A DNA stretch of 64,000 nucleotides from Aphelocoma coerulescens (Eukaryota; Chordata; Aves; Passeriformes; Corvidae), in contig NC_091019.1 of the NCBI RefSeq assembly GCF_041296385.1, positions 7,463,264 through 7,527,263 on the forward strand, written 5' to 3'. Shown one piece after another: positions 35,055 to 48,068 of the stretch. Positions within the stretch are counted from its first letter, which is position 1, and each line of letters begins with the position of its first letter. The notes under the pieces are model-generated. The model was not told where the DNA came from. It worked only from the letters and a program-made list of their open reading frames with translations, and did not search any database. Both the position numbers and the translations under genes were made by a program.

Positions 35055-38000
35055 GACAGAACTATTAATTCTGGGATAGCTGAGAGCAGCAGAGTGAATG
35101 AGATGTCTCATTTGATCTCTTGATGCTGGTATTACACTTCAGCTGTTGTTTTCTGGAGGAGTTTGCAGTTATTGTTTTTGTTTTAACTGAATTGGGGAAA
35201 AATGCCCATCATCTGTAGCAAATCCGCTGCAGTACATTGCTCCTGGTTGGCTTTGCTTGAGTTAATTTATATGAAAGAATTTTTTTAAAAGAAGAGGGAG
35301 AAAGCAAAATCAATTCCATCAGTCATGTGTAAGGTTGATAGCTCATATGGTGGAAGAACGGCAATGCTGCTATGCTTGTACAAATACTACTTTTTTAATG
35401 ATTCTAGTCTGAGATAAAACAGTAGATATGAGCTTCTCAGATAAGAAATTCAAGGTGAAGATCTTATTCAGATGATGGATTATTGTAATAAACTTTTTAA
35501 TCACTTTTTTATCACTCCTCTTTTTTCTGCTGTGCATTGGAAGGAGTAATAATAAACAAGTTCTATAGGAAAAGATCCAGTACTCCAGGAAAGAGACTTA
35601 CCAATGCCATGAGGTGAGAATACCATGGAGAGAGAACGTCTGTATTCTGAGTTACTTAGAAAACTGGCATCTTCGATTTTATGCTGAATGTGCCCCTTTT
35701 TCTTTTCCTTTTTCTTTTTTTCTTTTTTTTTTATGTAGGGCTTGCTTTCATTGTAGTCCCTTCATTAAAATGAAGGAATAATTCAAGACAAAGTGAGCAT
35801 GTGGAAGAGGGAAAGACTTCTTTGTGTCTGTGACTAATAGGGCTTTACATATGGCAATATTAGGTACAGCTCTTGGGTTTTATGTCGGCACAAAGTAAGT
35901 ATAAGTCCAAGCTGATTAAAAAGCATGGAAATTCTCCTTGTACAAATGTATAATTTCTTGCACAAAGTAGAGAATGGTAAAGGTTGTCTTCCTGCACGTT
36001 TATTTCTTAGTGATTTACTGAGACCTTTCTAGTAACCTTTCCTGTTCCCAATATAGCATCCCAGTTCTGCAGAAGACAGATGTGTCTGCAAAAGACACAT
36101 AAGCAGTTTTGGACCCATTCCCAAGGTACTTTGCCTGAGTCTCTTCAGTAGATAAAATGCATAGTGCTCTGCATTCTATCACATAGCTTTGAGAAGTATG
36201 AGCCAGTATGCCTTCTGTTAAAGTTCACATTTAGGCCATATCCCTTCAGAGTGGGAGAAAATTACTACAAACCAAAATACTTTTCCTGAAGCATGTAAAC
36301 AAACTTGAAATATCTACTAATTTTCAGTGATACGTGAAAACAAATTTTTCATTAGTGTTTGTTTCCAGTGTTTTACTTTATATCCTTTTCTGGGGAAGAG
36401 TTTCTCAACAGCAAGCTCAGAGGTGCAAGTTGTTCACTGATAGAAATAAAAATACAGCACTGTAAAATGGTTTCCAATCTTTAAACTTGAATCAGGAAAT
36501 TTGCTTTCTTGATTTATCCTAACTTTCTGTTTTGTGTATTTTCTGGAATGACTAAACCTTTAAGACAGCTATTTTTGAGCTGAACTGTTTTGTAGTCATA
36601 CAACCATCCCTTTTTGAGTTCCATGATACTTAATGGTTGAAATCTGTTAAAGGGACTTGAAATTCTTTTCCTCTCTGGTTGATCTGTTACAGTTTCTAAT
36701 TTCTACTGCAAATTCCTGGAAGTGCTAATCAAGGAGACAAATGGTGGCAAAGGAAATACTTGTTTCATGAGTCATTACATTCAAGTTTCTGCACTGATGA
36801 GACATACATGCTTGCACAGGAAAGTAGATTTCAACCCCTCTCAAATTTTTCCTCTAAAATAAAGCACAATGTCTGTGATTTTACTCTCCTCCAGCACTCT
36901 TTGGCTTGCTGTACTGCTCAAATGTTGTTACTGTATCTGTATTAACTTCCTGACTGTCTTTTAAATGGCAATCCTGGTCAAAGATGAGGTTGAATTTTTA
37001 TAGCTCCTCAAATGGTCCTGTAATTAAAAAAAGACAGGACAGCATTGTATTTTGATTTTATTTATTTGGTATAACCACAGATACTTTGACTTTAGTTGTT
37101 CATAAAATGTATTGAAGTGTTTGAACTCCACTGTACTTCTTTCTATTGCACAAGCTCCTAGATGGTGCTATTTTATTTCCTTTTAAAAAGAGTATGAAAA
37201 TATACAACCATCATCATTGCCTGAAGGGTGTTTGTATATGTGCATCCTCATAGTACATTATTTTAATTTAAAAACAGTCAAAAAGAGCTCTTCACATGGC
37301 AGGGTTCCTGTTATTCTGTCTCTCTTATGTCCATCACTGTGCAAATAATGTGCAGGCAAATTCTTCCTGTGGCCAACAGTTATTTTTATTAAAAGTAACT
37401 TACAGTCAGTACTCAGGGTCGGCATGGCACTAGAAGTGAAAACAGACTATCTTCTTTAAGACTATACTTAGCCCTACTGTTACTGGAGTTCTGTCAAGAC
37501 CAAGAATGCTGTGTTACAGCAGTAATTGATTACATTAGTACTTCTGTAATTCTGTCATGTACAACCTGACATAAATCTGGTACAAATAGCTGCAGAGTTA
37601 GACCTTAAGTTAGAATATAGATATTAATACAGATATTTTGATGACATGATCACTGAGCAGCTCACTATAGGCCTTTACTGAGTGGTAAGAGTAATTCCAT
37701 ACAGAGATCTCTTGCTTGTCTAGATTATAAACCAAAATGACTGGCTCTCAAAGCAGACATGGTTTTACACCACTGAATTTGTGTAATGTAAATAATTGAA
37801 TGAATGAATTAGCTGCATTTTAAATAAAATTTTAAATGCAGCAGGAAATATATCTACTATCAACATCCGAATTGCTTGAAGAATTGTGGTTTTGAAGAAT
37901 TGATGGATTTGTGCTCAATGCACAGTACTTGGAGCTTTTTAATTGATGAAGAGATGGATACTATGACCTCTTAGATTTGTTTATCTGGGCAAAATATAAA

Positions 38001-40217
38001 ATACTGCTTTAAAAATGGAGCAGTAGCAATGGCTTAAGTTCATGTTAGCAGTCCTTGTAACTGTGAAAACTATAGGGAGTTGAGAAACTCTGAAGTTTAC
38101 AGCCTTTATGGCTATTCATTGCAAGGATATTTGGAAATGTTTGTTTAAAACCAGGAAAAAAGCCTAAACCAGAAACTGAAAAGAAAGGAAATCTATTAAT
38201 CTTCCATTCTGAAGTACTGAAGTGCATACTGTATCCTAGTATTTATCTGTTGCATTTCAGTAAAATATTAAAAAATATGTTTAATACTGCAGAGGACTTA
38301 GTTATGAAAGCAGTGTCATTAAGTCATTGAGAGCCAGCTGTCATTAAAAAAAAATAGAAGAAACTTCCTGAGAGGAAACTTCATCTGCATCATATTTTTA
38401 GAGAGAGTCTGTTTTTCAGAGTGAGAAGCACAAGACCAAGAAACTAGAAACAAGCTTCCCAGCAGTAGGATCTATATGTGGAAACGTGTGTGTTTAGGTA
38501 TTTACAAGCTCTAAGATAATCAGATTACTTTGGAGTGAAATTCTCAATGCCTCACTTCGCCTCCTAGATATTAAGATTTTTTTAAAATATTAAGAGGTAT
38601 CCTTTCTTAATTTATAATAGGATGTCAGGATGTTCTAATTGACTTTGGTTGTTTCCTAGGTAAGTGACACCAACCAGTTTAAATGCAGCCTTGGCCCAGA
38701 GCTTGATAGTGTGCTACAGCTCAGTAATGTGCTTGATGAGCATTCTAGGAAAGGATCACAGTTTATATATAGCTCCAGATATAATTAGCCTATCTTTGCT
38801 TCCCTTGGAGGAGGGAGTACAGCAGCATAATGTTATCTTGTCGGTTTTGTGATGTAAGGCTTGGTCTGTTAAGGTTGTCACTGTCCAAAGTGTCAAAGAA
38901 AAAAATACTGGAATAATGTAAAAATTTCCCTGTGTGTCCTATCTTTTGTGAGTTGCGGGAAGTGTTAGGTCAGACAGCCATTTTGAAACTTGTATGAGGA
39001 TGTAGACTGTTGTCCCTAGGAAAAAAATTCATAGAGATATCTGTGCACAATCTTGCCTTTCAAAATCACCACTACCACACCTTTTGGATGCTCTTAGTTT
39101 AGTTGCTGGGTTTGGTTCAGACCCTTTATTTTCCTTTCCTCCATCTCTGTATGTCTTTTGGACAAATGTTTTTTTTACTTGAGTTCATACTTTCAAAGGA
39201 CTAAAAAAGGGGAGAGAAACTTGAAGAAATTAAAATCAGTAGTTCTAGCTATGTCTATCTGCAGTTTGTTTGTCCACATACATGGTAATTTGACTCTGCT
39301 ATGAGATTAATAATATAAAGTGCTGTTTATCAAATTTTGAAAATGCTATTCATTCAGAGCCACACAGACCTGGGTACTTTAGCAGGTTCCTTAGCATCTT
39401 TAACTGATGACATTTGCCTTGAGTTAACCTTAACTGAGAGTTCTGCAAATCATCCCATTCAGAAAAACAGTGTAAGTGTTAAATTTACAAGCAAGTCTTA
39501 CAAGGAGTCAGGAACTAGGAAAGGAAATTGAAGTTTTATTACAATGTTAAGCATGATGGCTGAATTTCTTTTTTTTTTTTTTTTACTTAAATCTGGTTGA
39601 TTTTTGCATTATATGAAAACATATCACATGGTTTCTAAAATCTTTCTTCAAAATCACTTTTATCCACTTTTTTTGTTGTAATTTCCATATAGTTGCTGAT
39701 CTGTATTCTTGCTAGTGAGTAAAAACTGATTCTTGCAAAAGGGCTTAAATAGTACCAAATCTCATTTTAGTCAGCTTTAATAAACATGGGTTGTATGTTG
39801 CACTTGTCAGATGCACCTTTTAATACAGAATCTGATGACTGTCAATTATGATTACCTCCTCAGGTGGGTCCTGTAAGGCACTCAGCTGAATCCTGAAGTA
39901 CTTGCCTTCATATTTTTAGGCTTCCATGTGTGCTCTACTAGGTTTAATGATAGTGTTTCCTACTTTCAGTTCTTTTTGTAGAGAATCAACAATGATCCAA
40001 TCCAAAGTTTCTTCTCGCACTTCTAGCTATCTCTGTTTTCTGAATACCAGCAGTATATTTTTAAATCATCTATTTTTATACTTTTATTATGATCCACTTA
40101 TTTTGATAATGCATGGGTACTTCGTTGACAATTCATAGCACTTTCTTAGGTAATGCAAGTATTAACAAGTGCACTTCAATTCTTAATATAATCAAAAAAT
40201 TAAATCATGTGCCAGTA
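35055..40217. other. Long AT-rich stretch without recognisable genes
   Basis: Only a CT-rich run (35697-35735) and a T run (39569-39584). The frames are short and show no conserved domains. This is the emptiest part of the window. Confidence 0.5.
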
Positions 40218-40330
40218 AATCATAGGATTGTTAAGGCTGGAAAAGAACCTCCAAGATCATTGAATCCAGCCATTACCCTAGCACCACTATGTTCAGAACT
40301 AAATCATGTCCCCAAGTGCCACAGTTGTTC
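40218..40330 (-). mobile_element. CR1-like 3' tail, minus strand
   Basis: The plus strand reads aatcataggattgttaaggc, then ggaaaagaacctccaagatc, a reversed and diverged CR1 end. Confidence 0.7.
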
Positions 40331-42639
40331 TTTGAAAAAAAACAGCTAAGCATGTTTTCTAAGTTCTTGGCATTGGCTACACATGTTGCAAGTATTTCTA
40401 GGTTATGGCTGCCATGACACTGATAATGTCTTCTGTATTAGGAAATGTTAATTCCTAATTTTTAATTAGTGCTTCAGTTTTTAATCAGTGGAATAATTAT
40501 ACCCTCAATCTAGAGCTTATCATAGTTTAGGGAATATATGTATATGAAATAAAAAAAAAAATTCTGAGAAAGGAAAATGAATGAAGGACAACGGGCTTGA
40601 AACAAGATTTTTCTGTGCAAAGCCAGAATGTGCGGAAGTAGAATATCCTGTTAATTTGATTAAAAAAGAAATTTGCAAGTGTTTTATGCATATCCAAATG
40701 TTATACTCATGAGTGAGAATCTATATTGGTCAACTTAAGTACTTTTGAAGATGTTTTCATTATTAAATTTGAGAACATCTCTGCTTCAGTGTGTTCTTGA
40801 ATTATCTAAAGATACTTGAATTTTCAAGGACCAAGTGCTGCATGAAAATCAGTTTGCTTTGGGCATTTTTTTCTAAGCTGGATTCTTTAATAACCTGTAA
40901 AATAAGTTCAGGTCAAACTTGTAGCTTTACAGCTTTTTCAGTAAAGGTATTGCTTCTGAACTTATGTTCAGCCCTCAACCTCCTCTCTGTTGCAGAAAAA
41001 TGGAAGGATGGTTGTATAGGAAAAATCTTTTGTTCATGTACATGTAATGGTGAATTACACATCTCAGCAAAGGAAATGGAAAGAGAGGATATGGTGACTT
41101 ACTGATGATCAAATATTACTGGGATGTCTCTGGTTCTTAAATTCATGTAAAAGGTAGGGAAGGGTGTTACTAGATGTGTTATTATATATATATATTTAAC
41201 TTTTTTTTTTTAAAGCAACTTTAGCTGTCAGAGGAAATATCTGCCAGTTTACATAGCTTTGTAGATAAGGTTTCCTGTGGTGATTTGGTCAGCTTGAGTA
41301 TTATATTTAGAAAAAGTATTTAGATTCCAGTCTTGTATATGGTCTAGTTCTGATTATGTCAGACATCAGTTTGATTCTGGTACGCATTCACTAACTTAGT
41401 GGTCATTTATTTCATTCTGCTGTAGGATACAGCAAAATCAGGACAGATGTTTTCTTTCACACTTCACTAAAAGAATGTGAGGTCACTATTTTGTTATTTC
41501 TCATGGCATGACAGTTCCTCTGTACTCGAATGATAAATAACTATCATTCTTGCTATTTTCTGAGGTTAGAAAAGAAAAACAAATTACCTGATCAAGTCAT
41601 GCCTGATCAAAATTGGGTGAAAGGAATAAATACTTAGTGACTTCACAACTTCTCAGTCTTCTCAAAGGCAGCTGCTTCCCCTCACTGTTTAATTGAGAGT
41701 AACCAGGAATGAGAGTGACATCAGTGGGGTACTATTAAGCATCCAATTAGCATGATTTTAACATTATGTTATGAAAATAAATGATTAGTGTTTTGGGGAG
41801 AATTTATGAAGAAAATAATTTTCAGTAGGTAAAAGGAAAAATATGATAATGGGAGGGGTAAATTAATAGGATTTCAGTTAGAATTCGTTAAATTAAACTT
41901 TATAGATGTCTGTTCTGTATAATTTCTGAACCTACTGAATTTAGAAACTAACAAAAAAGCTGTTGATTTGTTCTAATGGTTTTTGTGCAGTTCCTGAGGG
42001 TTGGGACTATTGGGGCAGAAGGTGGTGTTGAATGTCAAAATCAGTATACTTCGTGTGATGCTCTTTAAGGTTTATCTTATCATTAACAAACAGGTCTACT
42101 CATTAATGATAGAAAAGGTAGGCATTATTTCAAATAAATAGATTAAATCTTGAATTATTCATCACAACTACTTACTGTGGTATTGGCAAGGCTCTGAAAA
42201 GGTTGACGAGTTAGGTTGTTTCATCTAATTCGAATAAATTTCTTGAGCTAAGTATTCAAACCTCTATGGACTTCATGTTGTGGGTTTTGGTGTAAGTTTT
42301 TTTTCTTCAGTCTAGTTTTTCTTTATTTTAGATTTTCCTTTCTTTCTTCTGCAGGTGAATTCCTTCCATATGAATTTTAGTGTCTCGTTACCAGTTGTAG
42401 GGTAGTCAGGGAAAGCCTGACAGCAGAACAGTTTCTTGTAAGGAAAGGAGACTCCTTAAGTATTTAAATAATGGTTTCCTCTGTGTCTTGCTCAAATGCA
42501 AGGATGAACAGAACTAGAAATAAGTGGGACTGTACCCTTCTTAAAAAATACTGTGTAGCTGGAGACTTCAAAATAAATTTGAACGAGGGGGGGAGATAAA
42601 ACACTTCTCCTGTTAACTATGTGTTAAAGTCATTATTCT
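40331..42639. other. Unique AT-rich sequence, no gene seen
   Basis: A (TA) stretch lies near 41182-41198. Nothing else can be supported. Confidence 0.5.
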
Positions 42640-42755
42640 GCAGTGACAGGAGCTGAGGGTGACTTTTGGGGGTGGTCCTGTGCAAGGCCAGGAGCTGGAC
42701 TCGCTGATCCTCATGGATCCCTTGAAACTCAGCTGATTCTGTGATTCTGTATTCT
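42640..42755 (+). mobile_element. CR1-like 3' tail, plus strand
   Basis: Ends with the CR1-type short tandem attctgtgattctgt, preceded by gacaggagctgagggtgac and ctggactcgctgatcctcat. Confidence 0.75.
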
Positions 42756-43856
42756 TTTAGTTTGCCTTTTTTTATTTGGTAACCTGACAGGTGTTGCTCC
42801 TCTTTTCTCTTTCAAGTTAAGTACTATGTCTATTCAGTACAGAACAGAAAATAAATATTAGATTGGTAGCTAGATAATACTTCAAATAAATGCTTCTAGG
42901 TCAATATTGGGATGAAGATGGTTTTTTGTTACAGGTTACAGATCTATAACTAAGTAATTGACAAATCTACTCCCTCCTAAGTTCAGAGTTTAGGTACACC
43001 TTTTAAATCTGTATTTCAGAAAAATTTGTGTTTTCCTTGGTCAATTAAGTGCGAAGTATGACTGTCATCTTACTGGTGCTTGTGATTTCCTTTGATGGAT
43101 TTTGATTCTTTTTTTAAAATTTAAAACAGTTTATAAAATTACTTTTAGAGAGTGAAATAATATAGCCTATATTTTATCCTGTTGACAATCCAAGGTTTTC
43201 TAACTTAAAAAAAAAGAGAAATTGATAATTATACTGATTTGTATTTCCTACCTTTTTTCACACCATAATTGCTTGAGCTTAAATCGGGCTTATAGATTCA
43301 TAATTTGCATAGTATCATATTAGCCTCCATTGTGTTTGATAGTTCTCTGAAGGTGTCCTTCATTACCATGGAAATCGTAACATAGTCTGTTTCAAGTTAA
43401 TGTCTGTATATAACATAAAATTCGGTTCCTTGAGGTTTAAATTGCTCATACAATTCATATTGGATGTCAATTCATATTTGTCCAGTGTACATGGAATGCT
43501 AATTATAACAATATTTAAAATAGTCTGTTTGTACCTCTGGAACCTAGAGGCTGAGAACATCTAGAGTGGGTTTATGTACGAAGTGTTTGACAACCAGGAT
43601 CTGAATCATTAATTAACAGATTAAAAAAAAAAAAAATAGCCTTTGCACCTATTAGCGTGAAGTTAATAATAAATTCCTAGCTCCTGAGTAGAGGGCATTT
43701 GTATTTTCTGTTCAGCTGCTGAAACCCTGAGGACAATTAATTGGTTTATATATTCCTTGATAGTGTGATATGCCAACTTTGGTGGGCTGCAGGCAGTGCA
43801 TATGAATTGTGTATGAACTGAGTGCAACAAAAAGAAAGTGCAGAAAACCTGCTTAA
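42756..43856. other. Unique sequence, no gene seen
   Basis: An A run lies at 43623-43636. Nothing else can be supported. Confidence 0.5.
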
Positions 43857-44212
43857 TGTCGCTGTTGTCCCTAGGGACGGCAATAATCATGACACGAATT
43901 CAGGTCCAGGATGAATGGAATTCTTTAATTAATTACCATTTATATAACTTGGTTCGCAATAAAGAAATGACATTATTGGGTGCTTGACCATACACATCCC
44001 AGAGTGATTGGCTGAATGCTACAACACCTATTTCAAAATATTTTCTTCAGTGAACCAAAACAATACCCACTGCATTCTCACAACACCCTGCACCTGCAAA
44101 CAGTTTACAAAATAGCAAACTGTCTCTCAGCTTAGTTTACGTGAGAACGGAGACTTTTGCAGAAGACTGTAAAAGGTGGAAAATTTCTCTGCTAACTTTT
44201 TTAGCATCCATA
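43857..44212 (-). mobile_element. Solo LTR, minus strand, with 6-bp TSD
   Basis: Plus-strand limits are TGTCGCTG...AGCATCCATA, flanked by perfect GCTTAA (43851-43856 and 44213-44218). Same family as 25530-25903. Confidence 0.85.
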
Positions 44213-46182
44213 GCTTAACACAATACTAGATAATCTGTTAGTGTTTAAAAATATCTTTTTAACTGACAGGAGTATTGCACTTGGGATTATAAAAATAAAA
44301 TGGACAATACTTGCTAAAAGAGACCCAAACTTTTTTTTTTTTTTTAATGAGGGTTCATTTTCCTGTTTCTTCCATGATGTTTTTATCAAGGATTTGCCTG
44401 GGTACTTAAAATCTGCTCCACTGATATATAAAAGAGTAGTTGCAAAAAAGGCCCCCAGGCTTCAGGGTTCTACTTTCTGTACGTACCGTCCTCACATGTA
44501 CTTGAAATATGATGCCTTCCAACTGTTCTCCAGTTTTCAACTTTCAGAGAAAGCATTTGAGAAAAAGAGGCTAAGAAAGCACTGTGGGTGGACTTAATTG
44601 GCGCAAGCTGCTTCACTGGCTTTGGATTACTATGGAGGTCCTGCAAGGTAAATTTTACAGGAAAAAAAATACTGTAATCTTAACAAGAGATTATAGCACC
44701 AGAAATAGGTTCTGTCTTGCATTTAATACCTACATATTACAGAGCAAAGAAAGCTTCCTCCTTGAGTTTGTTTCATTAGACAAAGATAATTTCTATGAAA
44801 GATATTCTGTGTTAAGATTTCGTCTTTGAAGCCATCAGATCCAGAAGCTTCTCCTTTTCCACTCAATTTTGTGTATTAATGTAAGTATTTTTCATGCTGT
44901 TCTAATTAAAAATCTACACTACATAAGGTAAATAGGTAGCTTTGCCAGAGATGGTTTAAGCGCAAATTGTAATCGAGATTTACAGGGCAAAACTTAAATA
45001 CATAGATGAGAATATTGCGTTTATCAGAGAGAGTTCCAGTTAACTAGACAACTAGATTGATTTTTGCTGGAAGCAATTTAAAAAGTAGCTCCACACCTCC
45101 CTCCACTAAAAAAAAATAAAGCTAACAACTGTATCAGCAACGTGTTTCCCTTTCTTTTCTTTTTTTCCTCTAAATCATGTGTGCCGAAGAGTCTTAGCTT
45201 TGCAGACCATTTCAGACTATGCAGTAGAAAATGAACCATGAATGAAGTTTTGAACATCAGTTTTTGAACACCCAGGGTTCACTAATGATAATTGTTTTAG
45301 TTTGGTTACATTAAAAGCAGGAGCATTAAAATATTTAAACTAGACTATATGAACTTGATACTGGACTTTAAAAAACAGATTCCAGTGTGACTGATAATGG
45401 GTGAGAATTGAATATATCCTTGGAAACTGGGAGTAGGGAACTATTCAAAGATCTCTGAGGGAAGTATATAAGCTTCATGAACACAGCACTAAAGCAAAAG
45501 CTATATGACTTAGGCAAAAATGCACATAAAACATATAGAAATTAACCACTTACAGCTGTCCTGTTAAAAATAAAACTCTCCCCCACACTCCTTCTCTAAT
45601 CTTTGGATGTCTGATACTAGCCAAAGGCACCTTGAGAGTTTAGCTGTGAAAATTTGTGTATCCCTTTTGTACAGTTTTTATTTAAAAACCGCTAGTGTAT
45701 TGCTATAAGCAGAGTGCTTATGACGCTGCCAGTGCCTCCTTTCCCAAAGGAATCTATAACTTAGGTTGGAGGAGCTATGTAAGAAACCACACTTGAGGTA
45801 CTCATTAGGTATCTTTTACAAAAAGTGAAGGTTATTATTTTATGGACAGTTCTGAACTATACCAAAATCCAGATTGCCCTTTTTATGACAGACATTAACT
45901 TCAAATACTGACTCCTGTAGCTGTTATATAATGAAAAAGAGAAATTTGCTTTCTAATTTATAGATCTGAGTTCAGGATACTGCCTTTCGGGTTCTTCAGT
46001 GCTTTCAAAATTTGGGTATAAAATAGTAGTTTTTTTAGAAGAGTTGAAGAGATGGACAAAACTAATTTTTATCAAATTGAATTTTCTTTGAGATTACTTA
46101 TCAATATTTGATTGTTGTGCAAAGCTTTGTCATACTAATGAGCAATGAATAATTAGAAATCTTTGCAAATTACCCTGGGCGA
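44213..46182. other. Unique AT-rich sequence, no gene seen
   Basis: A T run lies at 44331-44345. The plus frames at 44241-44597 and 44584-44829 have no recognisable domain. Confidence 0.5.
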
Positions 46183-46258
46183 GGGGATGTAGCTCAGTCG
46201 GTAGAGCATGAGACTCTTAATCTCAGGGTTGTGGGTTCACGGCTAACATTGGGCACCA
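46183..46258 (+). pseudogene. tRNA-Lys(CUU)-derived sequence fused through a PBS to an LTR
   Basis: The 76 bases have the exact length and spacing of a tRNA ending in CCA. Positions 8-56 (46190-46238) agree with vertebrate tRNA-Lys(CUU) at all but about one base: D-arm gctcagtcggtagagc, anticodon arm with CTT at 46216-46218, variable loop, and T-stem up to TTC. Positions 57-58 read AC instead of GA. Positions 59-76 are the viral PBS, diverged from the tRNA (ggctaacattgggcacca). Positions 1-7 (ggggatg) do not pair with 66-72, so the acceptor stem is broken and this cannot be a working tRNA gene. The LTR follows after the same 5-bp spacer as at 2937-2941. The strand and order are those of minus-strand DNA still joined to its tRNA primer. 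Confidence 0.85.
46241..46258 (-). other. Primer-binding site (tRNA-Lys type, diverged)
   Basis: On the minus strand it is TGGTGCCCAATGTTAGCC. Compared with the PBS at 2919-2936 it shares the A at position 15 that differs from the tRNA, and it has two CpG-decay changes. The segment therefore descends from the viral genome, not from a fresh copy of the tRNA. Confidence 0.7.
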
Positions 46259-46263
46259 AATCT

Positions 46264-48068
46264 TGTCTCAGTTTTGAGACAAATTTCAGGAGAAAATACC
46301 CTGGAATGAGCATTTCCTCTGAGGAGAAAGGGCTTCAGTAACTCCCTTTTCTTCTGCCAATGAGAGAAGTGGATACCAGGGAGTGAAAGGGAAAAAAGCC
46401 CTGTTTATTAACAAAAAGTAAGGGTGTCCGCAAGGCACAGAAGAAGAAAGGAAAAAAACCTGAATAAATGCGAGATATTGAAATTGTGGAACCTTACCCC
46501 CACCCCCTCTGCCCAGTAACAGCCTTCTGTTGGCTGTCAGGTCCTTTCCCCTTGGGTGCAGTTCTGCTCACAGCCAGCAGGGGCGCCGTTAGCTCCCGGC
46601 AGGGGGGGTGTGGTGATTCCCTACGCACCTGCAGAGGGTGCTGTGGCGCAAACTCGGCCACCTCTCTGTACATGGGTAATGGCGGACACAGCTGGCAGGA
46701 TGGGATGGGGTGGGGAAGCAGCTTCCTTTACGAGCCTGCAGGGGCAGCTGATCCCCGTGGCCCCTCTGGATAACAAAAGGAGCTGTAGCAGGAACCTCAG
46801 GAGAAGCAAGCTGGAATGGCAGGACCTCCTGGCAGGCAGGGATTGTCAGAAACACACTGACAAAATTGCCAGTTATAGTAATTGGTTTATTAAAAGGCAA
46901 CTGGGGACGAGCAGAGGGGAGTAGCCCCACTGCCAGGCACGGCAAGGCAGAGATACTTGTGTTGCAGCGCACGTACGATGCTGGGTGCTCCCTCGGTGAA
47001 CAAGCTACCTCAGGAGGACCTAGTGCTGAGCACTAGAACAGTTTATAAACTTTCGGCTTGCTCTCTGATTGGTCAGTTCACTTTTGATGCCTTATTTACA
47101 TGTCTGGTGTCATTGGTTCATTCGATGGTGCATCCCTGACCAATCATTTCTCTAGGGGCTGATTCCATTGGCTCGTTCTGCTGTCCAATCTGGATCTCTC
47201 TTGATGATGTATGAAACGATATTATGTAGTACGATGATGTCAGTTTGAGAACTTTCTAGAGCACCCATCCTGTAAATAGAGCCCGCACTTATCTGATACT
47301 TTAGATTAACTACTCCCCTTTACCTTAACACAGTTCAATTACTTAACTACACCGAACTTTGAGATACAATTTAGTGAGTCATTTAATGTTCAAGAAAAGT
47401 AACATTTAAAAGTACAAATTGTTTCTAACTAATGCATTTTCATTACCTACCGCACTAACTTTGTTAACAATCTATCAACCGGACCAAAATACTTATGACA
47501 GGGATGAAAAGCTAAAGTGTAGCACAAACCCAGAACAATGTCAGAGGTACAGTGGGGGTTGGGCAGTAGCAGTCCGAACACAGTAGGGAAAAGACTCTTC
47601 GGGATTTGTCACCGGTGCTGGCTGGTCCCTAGGTCCAGGCTGTACAGAGGGTGCGGGGGCAGCCCCTGGCAGGAAGCAGTGTGTTTCTGGGTCTTGGCAG
47701 GGTACACACAGGCTCTGGGCTTCCTGATAGTAGAGCAGCAAAAGAACCCAAGCTGGCAAGCTCAGTCACAGTGCCAAAGCAAAAAAAAGAAAAGGAAAAA
47801 AAAAAGGCAAAACCCACACAAACAGCAGGACCCCTGGTCCAAGATATTGGCCGCGTGTGTCCAGTCCAACAGCCTGCACCAAAAGGGAAGCGCAGCCTCT
47901 CACCCCACCCCCAACTCCCTCTGGAAACCCCAGGTAGTCTCCCAAACATCGTGGGAGTCCCAGAGCCAGGGAGGATGAGGGGTGGGGTGGGAACAGCAGC
48001 CACCCCAGGCACAAACAAAAGAGATCAAAAACCCCCAAAATTTTATGGGATAATAAATCCCCAAGACA
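46264..48068 (-). mobile_element. LTR (minus strand) joined to the tRNA-Lys sequence, interrupted by a younger LTR
   Basis: Plus-strand start is TGTCTCAGTTTTG. A minus-strand AATAAA is at 46404-46409. The block from 46510 (ccttctgttggctgtcaggt) is homologous to the LTR at 2942. A 657-bp solo LTR with its TSD interrupts it at 46844-47500. The distal end is placed at ccccaagaca (48068) by analogy with ccccaaca of the first LTR and is less certain. Confidence 0.75.
46844..47500 (-). mobile_element. Nested solo LTR, minus strand, with 5-bp TSD
   Basis: In element orientation it runs TGTCATAAG...TTCTGACA, flanked by perfect GGGAT (46839-46843 and 47501-47505). Several CCAAT boxes, a TATA box (tttataaa near 47042) and AATAAA (plus tttatt at 46886) are in the right order for a complete LTR promoter and poly(A) unit. 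It lies wholly within the older LTR. Confidence 0.92.

Noticed and set aside
46183..46258. A functional tRNA-Lys(CUU) gene
   Set aside because: The acceptor stem does not pair, the T-loop/B-box region is altered, and the 3' part is a diverged viral PBS running into an LTR.
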